Shown here in pieces: positions 43,753 to 54,947 of a stretch of DNA of 64,000 bases. The DNA is from Larix kaempferi. Its lineage: Eukaryota > Streptophyta > Pinopsida > Pinales > Pinaceae. A model generated the notes under the pieces. The model was given only the letters and a program-made list of their open reading frames with translations. It made no database searches and was not told where the DNA came from. The stretch covers positions 9,410,001-9,474,000 of the forward strand of contig BSBM01000186.1 of assembly GCA_027924585.1 (NCBI GenBank), given 5' to 3'. How positions within the stretch are numbered: position 1 is the first letter of the stretch; each line of letters begins with the position of its first letter. A program made the translations under genes and the position numbers.

Positions 43753-44764
43753 TCGGTTGTAACAACTCTCCTTGCTCTATTATTTTGTAAGTGAAAATGT
43801 AACTATGTAAGTGTTTTTGGTGAGGAGTTGAAGGCCAAAGCTCCACCAGGTTTAAACCTTGTAAGTTTTGTTGTTTAATTCCTAAGTTGTAATGGTTGAT
43901 TATAGACCTAGGAGACTGAATGTTATGATGCAACTAAAATGATAAACCAACATAATCCACTAGGGGGGAGAGGTCAACTGGCTAAGTAACCATGAGAATC
44001 CAAGCTATAGATGACGGATGTCATCTTGGTGCTTGTAAACACTTAGTAACTAATTACTTGATTTTACTAAAGTCTTAAAAGTGTCATCTTAAGTTATGTT
44101 AGTCATAATTTAAAAGATCCACCTGATAGGAGTTACTATTTGCCACAAGCGTCTCACTTGAATCTTATGACCTTATTATTTAACTATATTAACGATCCTA
44201 ACTAAAACAAAGTATTATAATTGTTCTAAATAAACTATAATTTGTATATATATTATATGGTTCATAACAAAAAAAGCCTATCTCTTTTAGAAAATGAGTA
44301 ATGAACCATACTTATACATAACCTATCATGAGGTAAACAAGTTATTAATAAAATACAAATAATGTTAAATGAGGAGAAAGCATATATCCCAAAATACATA
44401 TATGAATAAATATATATAAGAGCACATATCTATGTATATTATCGAAAAACGCATTGCCTACTTTCTAAAAAGAGTGGATCATAAGTGCTCAAATCTTTTA
44501 AAGGTTTTGTGGTTAGATTAAAGAATCGCTCACACAGATTCAAGGGGGGTTCGTCTCCTTATCCGAGCGCCCGAATTCACTAAGCTGTCATCATTTGTCT
44601 TTGTGTGAGAGCGCTATTTTCTATAGGGGACAATTTTCATCTTGTTAGGAGGAAAGCCCAACCTTCTTAAGGAGGATTGAGTTGGAGGGAGGGGGGGGCG
44701 CAGTAGTTGGGGTGAACTCCACAAAGTAGAAGTCATGCAATTATGTGCGATTGTTTTCCATTGG

Positions 44765-44771
44765 TATATAA
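44765..44771 (+). promoter_or_regulatory. TATA box in 5' LTR
   Basis: TATATAA followed by CCTCTGCAAATAGAGATC is conserved at the same place in the 3' LTR (49742-49748), which supports function as the LTR promoter. Confidence 0.6.
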
Positions 44772-44797
44772 CCTCTGCAAATAGAGATCGACGATAA

Positions 44798-44799
<2 letters not shown>

Positions 44800-44838
<39 letters not shown>
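44800..44838. repeat. (TA)n microsatellite
   Basis: About 19 TA repeats inside the 5' LTR. Confidence 0.95.
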
Positions 44839-44839
<1 letters not shown>

Positions 44840-46008
44840 TTTGCATATATGTACAGTAAATAGATATATTGTGCATGGTTTGTATTCGACAGTTGGGTGG
44901 TTATTTGACAGAGTTTTCTATGAAGCGGTCTCTTCATGCTTGACAGAGTTCATAGATTATATTAGATTGCTTTATGATTTTCGATCTCAGGTTAAACTCG
45001 GGTACATACATTATGATCTTAGGTGATTGCTGAGTATAACTATATGTTTTATTGGTGTATATATAAAGTTTACTTCTACTATTGTGTTGCTTCCAAAGAT
45101 GTAAAGTTTACAAATATATATATTATCATTAAGAGTTGTCTTGTTAACTAGTTTCCTTTATATGCATGTAAGCATTATATTGCTTGTCGTAAAGTGTGTT
45201 AATGAGAGCAAATGTGTATTTAAATGGTTATGGGATTGGTCGAATGGTGACGAGGGTGATTTACTTTGTAAGGATGTACATTTGTATTCAGTTGGTTAAT
45301 GATAGTATGTGTGGTATTCCTAGTAGAAGAAATGTATACATGTTAAAAAAGAATAATGCTGGTAGTTGAGTAGGAGTGAATGATATAGTCCATTGTATAA
45401 AGGTTTGTCTATTGTTATTGTAAGATTATTATGTGATTAAATAATAGTGGTGTTGTATATTCTAAAACATCGATTATGTAGATCGATAGACGACTAAAAG
45501 AATTGGTTTGTGCTAACAAAGTGTTATGTTGTTCCTATGTTAAAATAATTAATTCTTAGCTAGGTTGTTGTATGGTAAGTGAGAATGGTAAATTGAGATT
45601 AAGTACTTATTGAGAAATATATTCTTTGTATGGACCCTAAAATACAATTGATGACCATAGGTAGATGTTGTTCCTATAATCCCTAAGATGTTGATCTACA
45701 AGTTGATTATATTCTTTTACATTATGTTATAAGTGAATTTTAGTTATATGAATGAGAATACTGTGCTCTTATAAAGCTGGTTAGATATTTATAAAATCTT
45801 ATGATAGTGAGTAGAGGAAGATCAAATGTTGAAATTGGGAGAATAACCATTATATGATGAAACAACAATTAAATGGGTCTACATGTAAGAGATGGGAATA
45901 GTCAATTGAGAGGGTTAGTGTTATAAAACTAATGTATGCATTTGATTGGGGATCAAAAGAAAAAAAAAACCTCAAAATAGCATCGAAGATTTTGGGTGTG
46001 TTACAAAG

Positions 46009-46019
46009 TGGTATCAGAG
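46009..46019 (+). other. tRNA-Met primer-binding site of the LARD-like element
   Basis: TGGTATCAGAG begins three bases after the LTR end. Confidence 0.88.
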
Positions 46020-46073
46020 TTGGAGTTATAGCACTCGGGCCTATTTGGGCTCAACATGAAGTCATGAAATATA

Positions 46074-46301
46074 ATGTTTGTTGAACTAACAAATCGATTT
46101 TGTTTTGTATACAAGAATGGAATGGACGAAGAGATGAATTCATCTTCAATGTTCTCCAAAGAGGTAACTAATAATATAGATATTTACGACGAAGTGGTTA
46201 TTACAATGTCCAAAATGATCTGTTGGATTGAAAGTTGTAAGTTTACAAGTAGTACTTCATTTTGTTTTATTTTTGAAGCAATATGTTCATATACTGAATA
46301 A
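46074..46301 (+). CDS. Small ORF in LARD interior, unknown
   Basis: This 75-codon ORF starts shortly after the primer-binding site, where gag would lie. It has no recognisable gag motif and is Ser/Cys/Phe-rich (SCKFTSSTSFCFIF). It may be a vestige of gag or may occur by chance. Confidence 0.2.
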   Translation: MFVELTNRFCFVYKNGMDEEMNSSSMFSKEVTNNIDIYDEVVITMSKMICWIESCKFTSSTSFCFIFEAICSYTE

Positions 46302-47177
46302 TGGAGTTGAGTTATAATATATATTTCGAAAGAATTTGTTCAAATAACTGTTTCTATATATATAATTATAGACAAGGTTGTCTAGTCGGTAAGACCCTAG
46401 TCTTACAGTTTTTATTATGAAAATGCAAAGATAAAAATATTTGAATAGAATGGCCATTGTAACTTAGCACTATTGGAATGAGTGTAAAACTATCAGGTGG
46501 ATCGAGTTGCTATACTCCATGAGAAAACATAGGTTATGAAAAGGGATCAATAAATGTTTATGTGCTAACATTGCGGGATTAGGTCCATGAGGTATGACGG
46601 ATGAAATCATGATCAAATGGAATGTTGATTATAAATCCTCTTGCACGAGTATTAGAGTTAAACCACTTGGGAGTGAGTGATGAGTTTTTTTTTTTAACAT
46701 CTTATTATATTTGTTTGGTTACAAGATTTTATGGAATCTAAAACCAATGTTTAGAAAAGGATTTCTTAAAGTTTTGACTGTGTTTAGAGAAGTGCACTAA
46801 CAAGTGGATTTGGGTAGATCGGTAGTAGCTGCAGGGCGTGGTGAAAAACAAGAGCATTATAAATGATTGTGCATAAAATATGGTGATGAGAAATTATATT
46901 GCAAGGGTTTGAATAAATATCAATACTTAAAGACAAATGTATTGTGATAGCTAAATCGTCAAAGCATATGAAATATTAATGAGTAATAGTTGGTCAATAA
47001 ATAGGTGAACCTATTGTTGATATTATGTTGCGACTAACTGTGAAGTTGTAATGGATTCCGAGGACTTGGTGATGGCAATGAAGTCACAATGAGAACCAAG
47101 TCTATGTGTCACAAGTAGTCAAATTTTGTGATTGACAGTAAATGCAGACAATAATAATAATAATATGATCATTATTA

Positions 47178-47444
47178 ATGAGTCATGAAATGAAGAAAGA
47201 CAATATCAAAAAGGGAAAACACCAAGTGGAAAAATTGTTGATCCAACTCTACTATGCTAAAATAAATTCTCAAACTCAAGCAAGAGAGGTTGAGTGGAAA
47301 AATTCCTGGACTCAAGAAAGAGAGCTTGAGTGGAAAAATTCCTGCACTCAAGCAAGAGAGCTTGAGTGGAAAAGAGAAAGAGCCGGTGATCATCAATGGC
47401 AAGACTTAGCTGCACTAATTAAAAATAACATCTGGAAGACATGA
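47178..47444 (+). CDS. Small ORF with 14-residue repeats
   Basis: The 88-codon ORF has three tandem 14-residue repeats of the type SWTQERELEWKN, from a 42-bp DNA repeat (about 47265-47375). The product would be charged and probably helical. A downstream ORF (47454-47657) has a separate 48-bp-type repeat. No known domain is seen. The repeats keep the frame, which could reflect either selection or recent expansion. Confidence 0.3.
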   Translation: MSHEMKKDNIKKGKHQVEKLLIQLYYAKINSQTQAREVEWKNSWTQERELEWKNSCTQARELEWKRERAGDHQWQDLAALIKNNIWKT

Positions 47445-48177
47445 CATTGTTTCATGTTTTTTTTTAGAAGGAAACTTTTTGACGAGCAATCGAAAGAGGA
47501 GCAATCTCAAAATTTTAAAGTCTGTAAAACCACACATAAATTGGTGACAGATCTCAAGGGAGAGTTCTGTGTTCAACAAAGTGTTGCTAAAGTCCCAAAA
47601 CTCAAGGGAAAGTTTTATGTTCAACAAAGTGTCGTTGAAGTCTTTCAATCTCCATGATATGACAATGGAACATAGGGTAAGAGCTGCCAAGTAAATGGGC
47701 TATTAGCTTCCCTAATGTTTGAGTATTATGTATGCAAATAATACTATAAGTAATACAAAATTCATCCAAGGACGAGAATGAATGTCGAGTTTGGGGTTTA
47801 TTGCTTGAAAATATACAATATAAATGTTACTAACTTGTAAACAAGGGGAATGGCTATCGCAAGTTAAGGACTAAAAAAAACTCCGAGAGTTGGAAGGGAA
47901 GGAAGTCCTCCAAACGATAAGTAAATTCTTGTTTTACTTATGGATTATTTTTATGTATATTGAAAAATAATCATGTATTACGTTTCCTTATGGTGATGAA
48001 TTGAAAAATGATGGTATACTGAACAACTTTGGAAGACCTTGTATGGTTGTGTAAAAGTGCAGGTTATGAGAGGAAGAGGAGAAATAGTGACATGCAAGAA
48101 GTGAGGAAGCTCGAAGACGATTAAAAGTCAAAGATAAAGAGATAAAATATTTCCAACACCGAGGACGGTGTTACTTT

Positions 48178-48190
48178 TAAAGGGGAAAGG
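48178..48190 (+). other. Polypurine tract of the LARD-like element
   Basis: AAAGGGGAAAGGA ends directly at the TGTAACATCC start of the 3' LTR. This is the expected plus-strand priming site. Confidence 0.8.
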
Positions 48191-49201
48191 ATGTAACATC
48201 CCTCCTTTCCATATTCTTTTGTAACTGAAAATGTAACTATGTAAGTGTTTATGTCAAGGAGCTCAAGGCCAAGGCCCCACCAGTAAATCTTGTAAGTTTT
48301 GTTGTTTAATTCCTAAGTTGTAATGGTTGATTATAGACCTAGGAGACTGGAGGTTATGAGACAACTAAAACGATCGGGCAACATAATCCACTAGGGGGGA
48401 GAGTTCGGCTGGTTAGGAAGCCATGAGACTCCAAGTTATAGATGACAGATGTCATCTTGGTGCTTATAAGAACTTAGTAGGAGTTTGAAGGAAGGTAAAT
48501 ACTTAAATGTAAAAAATAGTAAAGATTAAGCTAACATATTCATAAAAACAAATCTAAACTACAATAGCTAACATAAAATAACCATGAGAAACAGTAAAAT
48601 AAATCTTGATTTTATTAAATAGAAAACAAGGGTTTGCATGAATTTTTTACCTCGAATGTTGAGGCCAGTGGAGTTTGTGCAGTCGTAGGGAATGATGCAC
48701 CAGTACTCCGTGGTTTCCTTCTCTTCTCCAAATGCTCAAAGGTTGGGCCCAAGGCTAACTCAAAGGGGAGATCTGTAGCTCAAATGGTTTGGGCTAGAGT
48801 TCTAGAGTCATTTGGGCAGCATAACCTGGTAGGATAAATGGTGGATGTCAAATGAGGGGCCTCCATCACCTTCTTATGGATTTTTGGGTGGTGGAGTAAA
48901 CAACCATGGTTTTGGGTACCAAATGGTTTAAGTTAAAGGTTTAAGGTTTTTGCCCTTTTTTTCTTGAATTTTCTTTTATTTATTCCCTTTTTATTTTGAT
49001 TTTGGGAACTTTGGACCCCTTTTGCGGGTTTTTTGGTATGTTTTGAAAGAATTTAATTAATTTGAGGAAGAAAATGTGATTTTTGCCTTTTTAGATACCC
49101 ATTTAGGCTTTTTTGAGGTTTTGGAGACTAGGATGATAAGGAAAATGGTCAACAAGGTTATGTGCTTAAAGGAACGAGCTAATAAATAATTTTTGGGTGT
49201 T

Positions 49202-49205
<4 letters not shown>

Positions 49206-49249
<44 letters not shown>
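49206..49249. repeat. (AT)n microsatellite
   Basis: About 22 AT repeats inside the 3' LTR, at the right edge of the LTR-specific extra segment. Confidence 0.95.
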
Positions 49250-49251
<2 letters not shown>

Positions 49252-50617
49252 ATTCATAACAAAAAAGGCCTATCTCTTTCTTTTAAAAAATGAGTAATGA
49301 CTATACTTATACATAACTTATCATAAGGTAAACAAGTTATTAATAAAACACAAATAATTTTAAATGAGAAGGAGAAAGCATATATCTCAAAATACATATA
49401 TGAATAAATATATGTAAGATCACATATCTATGTATATTATCGAAAAATGCACTGCCTACTTTCTAAAAAGAGGATCATAAGTGCTCAAATCTTTTAAAGG
49501 TTTTTGTGGTTAGATTAAAGAATTGCTCAAAGGTATTTAAGGGGGGTTTGTGTCCTTAGCGGAGCGCCCAAATTCACTAAGCTTCCGCCATTTGTCTTTG
49601 TGTGAGAGTGCTATTTTCTATAGCGGACAATTGTCATCTTGTTAGGAGGAGGCCCAACCTTCTTAAGAAGGACCGAGTTCAAGTAAGGGGGGACTCCACA
49701 AAGTAGAATTCATGTGTTTCTGTGCGATTGTTTTCCATTGGTATATAACCTCTGCAAATAGAGATCAACAATCCTCTGTGGGGGTATATACGGATTGCGA
49801 TTGCACTCAAAAGGGACGGCTCCATGGAGCCCGATCCCTGCTCATCCTTGGTTTTATATATATTTCATTAACATCGAGCAGGATTGAAATTGCTTAGTGA
49901 ATGCTACCCTAACAGTATGATCCATGGTCTAATACAGTTTGAATGTTACTCCTTTTGTGCGATCCCTTGATTGATAGAGTTTGTATATTATTCACACCAC
50001 ATCCTTTGCATAGTGTGAACTATATATATATTATTGATAGGGCTAGAAATTGATCATTTTGTTCTTGTTCTTCGTTGATATTGATTCCTTTAAAGTAAAG
50101 GGATCTTGGTACATATATGATTTATGTTGAAACTCCTTGCTCAGAGTTAACCAAGGACGTAGTCCTTAGTTGGAGAAATTATAGTATTAAGATAATATAG
50201 ATTATGCATGTTATGAAAAGATGTTAACTTATCATCAATAATATTGTGAATGGAATCAAAGACATAATATTTGGGTATAAGTCCAAAAAGGGTTTGTTAC
50301 CTTTAGTTCAGATCCTGTACACACTTATATGGTGCAAGTGATAGAGGAAGGTCAACGACCTAATGTTTTGAGTAACTTCAATGTGTGTTAATGCAAGGGA
50401 GGAAAGGATAAGTTTAATTTTAGTAGTCTTTAATAAAAATTTCTACCTTAGTGGATTCATTGTCAGCTCGGGGGTGGCCTTTCACTGGCAGAAATATACA
50501 CCGGACAGGGAGCCAAATGGTTGGGAGGAAAGTCACACTCAAACCTTTAGTCACATGATGCTATTTCAATCAGATAAGTACTTCTACTATTGTGTTGCTT
50601 CCAAGGATGTAAAGTTT

Positions 50618-50621
<4 letters not shown>

Positions 50622-50699
<78 letters not shown>
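50622..50699. repeat. Long (AT)n microsatellite
   Basis: About 39 uninterrupted AT repeats. The homologous site in the 5' LTR (near 45113) has only about four, so this array expanded after the LTRs were formed. Confidence 0.95.
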
Positions 50700-50703
<4 letters not shown>

Positions 50704-51562
50704 TCTTGTTAACTAGTTCCCTTTATATGTGTAAGCATTATATTGCTTGTCTTAAAGTGTGGTCATGAGAGCACATGTGTATTTAAATGGTTATGAGATT
50801 GGTAGAATGTTGACAAGGGTGATTTACTTTATAAGGATGTACATTTGTATTCAGTTGGTTAATGATAGCATGTGTGGTATTCCTAGTAGAAGAAATGTAT
50901 ACATGTTAAAAAAGAATAACGTTGGCAATTGAGTAGGACTGAATGATATAGTCCATTGTATAAAGGTTTATCTATTGTTATTGGAATCTATTATTATGTG
51001 ATTAAATAATAGTGTTGTTGTATATTCTAAGACATCGATCATGCAGATCGATCGATAGACGACTAAAAGAATTGGTTTGTGTTAGTAAAGAATTATATGT
51101 TGTTCCTATGTTAAAATCATTAATTCTTAGCTAGGTTGTTGTATGGTAAGTGAGAATGGTAAATTGAGATTAAGTACTTATTGAGAAACATATTCTTTTT
51201 ATGGACCCTAAAATACAATTGATGACCATAGATAGATGTTGTTCCTATAATCCCTAAGGGGTTGATCTACAAGTTGATTATATATCCTTTTACATTATGT
51301 TATAAGTGAATTTTAGTTATATGAATGAGAATATCGTGCTCTTACAAAGATGGTTAGAGATTTATAAAATCTTATGACAATGAGTAGAGGAAGATCAAAG
51401 ATTGAAATTGAAAGAATAACTATTATACGATGAAACAACAATTAAATGGGCTTATATGTAAAAGATGAGAATAGTCAATTGAGCCGATTAATGTTATAAA
51501 ACTAATGCATACATTTGATTGGGGATTAGAAGAAAAAGATCGAAGATTTTGGATGTGTTACA

Positions 51563-51964
51563 TCAATATTCACCAACCACAAATTAAGTAACTATACTAA
51601 TAATATAATTTATTGATACAACTTGGAAATACAAAATACATATCTACATATATAGATATCTCAAGCAATATGGAAAATGTTTCAAGCCTATCCCACATGA
51701 TAGACCGATCAAGACACCACCTGCAACAACATTGAAAGCCATACAGTCTGCAGTACATGCTACAAACCTATCCTACGTTCACCAACATGAAGAATGACTG
51801 ACTGATCAACACATAGATAGACATAGTAAACGAACCTTACAAACTTCTTTGATTTCTATCAACACTGATGACAAGTCTGTCTACTTTAAGCTTGCCCACA
51901 CAGTGAGGCTCTAATGGGAATTTATAGGACTGGAGTGAAGTCAATAGAAGCAATGGAAACCCAT
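51563..51964. other. 3' flank of the LBD gene
   Basis: This non-coding AT-rich sequence probably includes the 3' UTR of the minus-strand LBD gene. No clear poly(A) signal was assigned. Confidence 0.4.
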
Positions 51965-52582
51965 TCATTCCACGGAGTTGAAGGATTCCTGAGCATCCAA
52001 GAATATGGATGAACTCAGCTGCTGGCCATAATATTCGTCTGGGGAAGGGTAATGCATTGTGTACTGTGTAGTGAGATCAGTGATGAAATCATCATAAGTA
52101 TTCTGCTGCGTAATTCTAAGGCGCGTGATCTCTGCCTGTGCCAATACCAATTGGGACTGGAGCTCTAACATTTGCTTCTGCAACCAACAGACTGCACCCA
52201 CACAACCATAAACCGGGTCTCGAATCCTGGCATGTGCTTCGTATACCATGCTGCTCACTGCATCGCTTCTTTGATCTACAGGAATATCCTGTTTCCAATA
52301 CACATGCCAAATTAATATAAATCAGCTCTTGAGATTGAAATTGTAGAACAGTTAAAATCTATATGAGTTTTGAGACTTTACCTGCAGCAATTTGTTGATG
52401 TTACTTGCTCCAAATATTCTGTGAACGCTTGCAAATTTTTGGGGATCATCTCGAGGGAAGTAGGGAGCGAAATTGCATTCTTCAGAACACCTCCTTCTCA
52501 ACAATCTGCATGCTGCGCATGGCGACATAATCTCGACAGTCGTGCTTCCCCAGTCTGCAGGCGGTCTGCTTAATTCATCCAT
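51965..52582 (-). CDS. LOB-domain (LBD) transcription factor, two exons
   Basis: Exon 1 (52582-52382, 67 codons) and exon 2 (52288-51965, 107 codons plus stop) give 174 residues, joined by a 93-bp GT/AG intron (52381-52289). The LOB domain is complete: the C-x2-C-x6-C-x3-C block (CAACRLLRRRCSEEC, residues about 22-36), the GAS-type block (FGASNINKLLQ, about 57-67), DPVYGC, and a zipper-like segment with Leu-x6-Leu-x3-Leu-x6-Ile spacing (class I). Such proteins are plant-specific nuclear DNA-binding regulators of organ boundaries and lateral organs. The intron position just after the GAS block is the usual one. The start was chosen as the first ATG, 58 bases below a TATA box. A second in-frame Met precedes the Cys block. 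It is the only intact-looking host gene here. Confidence 0.9.
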
Positions 52583-52639
52583 GATTTAATGGGCAGATTC
52601 AGGAGAGAATTGAGATGTTAGACACGATGAGCGACATGC

Positions 52640-52646
52640 ATTTATA
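52640..52646 (-). promoter_or_regulatory. TATA box of the LBD gene
   Basis: On the minus strand TATAAAT lies about 58 bases upstream of the LBD start codon, giving a predicted 5' UTR of roughly 25-30 bases. It is the best TATA match in the upstream 300 bases. Confidence 0.6.
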
Positions 52647-54253
52647 ATGAAATAATGGTATCGTTTAAATTTGGGTCTGGATTGGTCTCGAATATAGTCC
52701 AGAGCAAGAATCCAAGTAACATGCAATTTGTTTCACGTGAAGCTCTCGATTATGGAAGAAACCGACAGAAGCCGCCATACCCAATACCCAAGTCACAAAT
52801 ACTATACAACATATGTTGCCCAAATACCGAATCACTGTTAATGCTTGGCCTATCAATCCTTGTTTATTAATTGATTCAAAAACAATCCAATCGGTGGCTT
52901 CCAGAAGTGAGTATTTTCACTGAACAAAACGCGTATTAGAAGCTCGCGCATGGGGCCGCAACTTCCAACTTGATACGATTGATAATCAATAATCATTCAC
53001 GAGTGAATACTGAATACAGTCCAATATTCAACTTTATGCACAAGGACAAGGAATTCCACCTTATGGTTTACATGTGAACATTATTCAGCTAACGGCAGGT
53101 TATTTAATGCAGCAGTAGCAGGCTGTTTGGGATAACTGGTACTCAAATTGTTCCGTTTTTTCGGCTATTTGTTTTTTAATCCGGTTATAAAAACTGCCGA
53201 ATTGTAGTTCCACTTCATTTACTGTGGAACTATGCTATAGAACTGTGCCCTTAGGGGTTTTGGCTCATTTTAAGACGATCGAGATCATTAAAATTCCCAA
53301 AAAATAACCAGAAGGGGTGAAACTGTGCCTGGCCTACTGGGGCCGCATTAAGGGAGATAAGTCTTCTGCAAAAGAGGTAGATTTTTCTAAATAAATTATA
53401 ATTTTTCCTTACTTAATTACATTTAAATTTATAAATGAAATTTTGTTTGTTTGTTTGATTGAATTTTTTTAATCTGGAGTCTATGAAACAACCAGGCAGA
53501 TAAGGGCATGTAAACTGTCAAAGTTACCAGTTTTAATTTGGTTGAATTTTGGATGAGGTCTTTTAACTAAGTCACTCTTTTTAAGAGAAATTGAATTTGG
53601 ATAGTTTTATTGACTAAACCCACACTTTAACTAATTAAGCAATTTCTTCATATTTTTATTATATTATCTTAAATTTTAAATAAAATTGAATTTAAATTTA
53701 TTAAAAAAATCCAAATCTTAAGACATTTAAACCACTATTTTCAATTAAATATTAAAATTTGACGTGTGTTCTTTATCTCCATTCAATTGGAGTGCATCTT
53801 ACAACCTAGATGGTGTCTTTTCAAGGATAAGAGCAGTTCGTAGCGTCTAAATCAACGACTTTCACTCGCAATATATTAATTATTTATTTTATGACAGAGA
53901 GTTTGATGACTAGATGGAACCGTATTTCAGAAACTATGGGCAGATATTTTTAAAGTTAAGCTGGTTAGAAGTGAAATTCATGTTTTTTTAATGCTAGGTA
54001 TATAAAGTTTATATCATTACATACATTTATTTTAATTTTGCATCTACTAAAAGTATAGAGGGATTAAATAAATTACTAAAAGTATAGAGGGATAAAATAA
54101 ATTTGAGGTGAAAACTTTTTTAAATTTCAAAATTTAATGTAAAACTTTCATTTTAAGGGATTTGATCTCTACTATTGTAGATAATTAATATGTATTTATA
54201 TTAGTTTAATATGTAATTCTATCCCTTATATATAATTCTTATTTTAATGATGG
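52647..54253. other. Upstream region of the LBD gene and AT-rich intergenic DNA
   Basis: No gene is supported. The first 500 bases are less AT-rich and may hold LBD regulatory sequence. The rest is AT-rich. Confidence 0.45.
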
Positions 54254-54258
54254 CTCAA

Positions 54259-54467
54259 TGTTAGAGAATAATGGTGAAATGCCATGTTTACTATATTGTT
54301 ATCAGGTATATTTATTTAGAAAATAAGTGGTTCCAGATCAGCTTCTATCGGAGTCTCTTGAAACCATCCATTCACTATAAATGTAATTTGATTTGCAAGT
54401 AATAGACAAGTGTGTTATGAGTTCCCCTTTTGTACTGTGTTTGCTGTGTGCACTAATATTTCCTATT
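54259..54467 (+). repeat. 5' LTR of the TR-GAG element
   Basis: The 209-bp LTR starts TGTTAGAGAATAATGG and ends CCTATT. The end is not the canonical CA, but it is fixed by the adjoining primer-binding site and by the target duplication at the other LTR. Confidence 0.9.
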
Positions 54468-54478
54468 TGGTATCAGAG
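54468..54478 (+). other. tRNA-Met primer-binding site of the TR-GAG element
   Basis: TGGTATCAGAG directly abuts the LTR end. Confidence 0.9.
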
Positions 54479-54947
54479 AGTAGGTAGAAGAACGTGGGGG
54501 CATGTGTTTTCCAGATCCCTGCATTTTATTTTATTTGCTTGAGATCGTTGTTGTGTTGTTGTTGTGCATGGAAGAGAATCTGTGAGATGTTGTGTTGATT
54601 GAAATAGATATGTGAATCTCTGTGCAGAACCCGTAAAGACTGAGTTGTGAAGTAAATTGCTTCCCATATATTAGATTGGAGTCGCCATTAAAGAAGGGGT
54701 CGCATGCTATAAAAAGGAGCCATCAATCTATCATTCATTATTTTTCAGATTTGACATCATTTGCAATTCTGAGTTGTCGAGGAAAGGACCACATTGTTTC
54801 CCATTGGAATCATATCTGGAGATTGCTTTGAAGTTGTGCGTGAAGGCTGTCATTTATTGTCGTTCACTGTCAAATATTCTTCGCACAACCCAACAAGAGG
54901 AGACAGAGTGCTATTCAACTAGGTAAAATATTAATTTCTCTTTAAAA

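Larger units (their letters stand above)
43758..46005 (+). repeat. 5' LTR of the LARD-like element
   Basis: The 2.25-kb LTR is homologous to the 3' LTR in three blocks: 43758-44030 with 48191-48475, 44250-44790 with 49250-49770, and 45060-46005 with 50575-51562. A TATATAA box lies at 44765-44771 and an AT microsatellite at 44800-44838. Confidence 0.82.
43758..51562 (+). mobile_element. Non-autonomous LTR retrotransposon with very long LTRs (LARD-like)
   Basis: The 5' LTR (43758-46005) and 3' LTR (48191-51562) both start TGTAACA and end TGTTACA. A tRNA-Met primer-binding site follows the first (46009), and a purine tract (AAAGGGGAAAGGA) precedes the second. The 2.2-kb interior has only small ORFs and no protease, RT or integrase motif. 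The phrase encoded just before the 3' LTR and the TGTAACATCCC start resemble Ty3-type elements, so it may parasitise such a family. Flanking pentamers (TCGGT and TCAAT) match only partly, so the target-site duplication is eroded or absent. Confidence 0.82.
48191..51562 (+). repeat. 3' LTR of the LARD-like element
   Basis: At 3.37 kb it is longer than the 5' LTR. It contains a segment of about 0.75 kb (48480-49250) and another of about 0.6-0.8 kb (49770-50575) that are absent or replaced in the 5' LTR. It includes two AT microsatellites (49206-49249 and 50622-50699). The 5' LTR probably suffered deletions, or the 3' LTR insertions; neither extra segment shows clean target-site duplications. 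Confidence 0.78.

Noticed and set aside
50381-50701. A 106-codon ORF
   Set aside because: It ends in a Tyr-Ile repeat read from the AT microsatellite and lies within an LTR.
51958-51962. Target-site duplication for the LARD-like element further right
   Set aside because: The expected pentamers at the true ends (TCGGT and TCAAT) match at only three of five positions, and no better pair was found, so none is claimed.
52655-52870. Plus-strand ORF upstream of the LBD gene
   Set aside because: It has no motif and overlaps the LBD promoter region in antisense. It is most likely chance.
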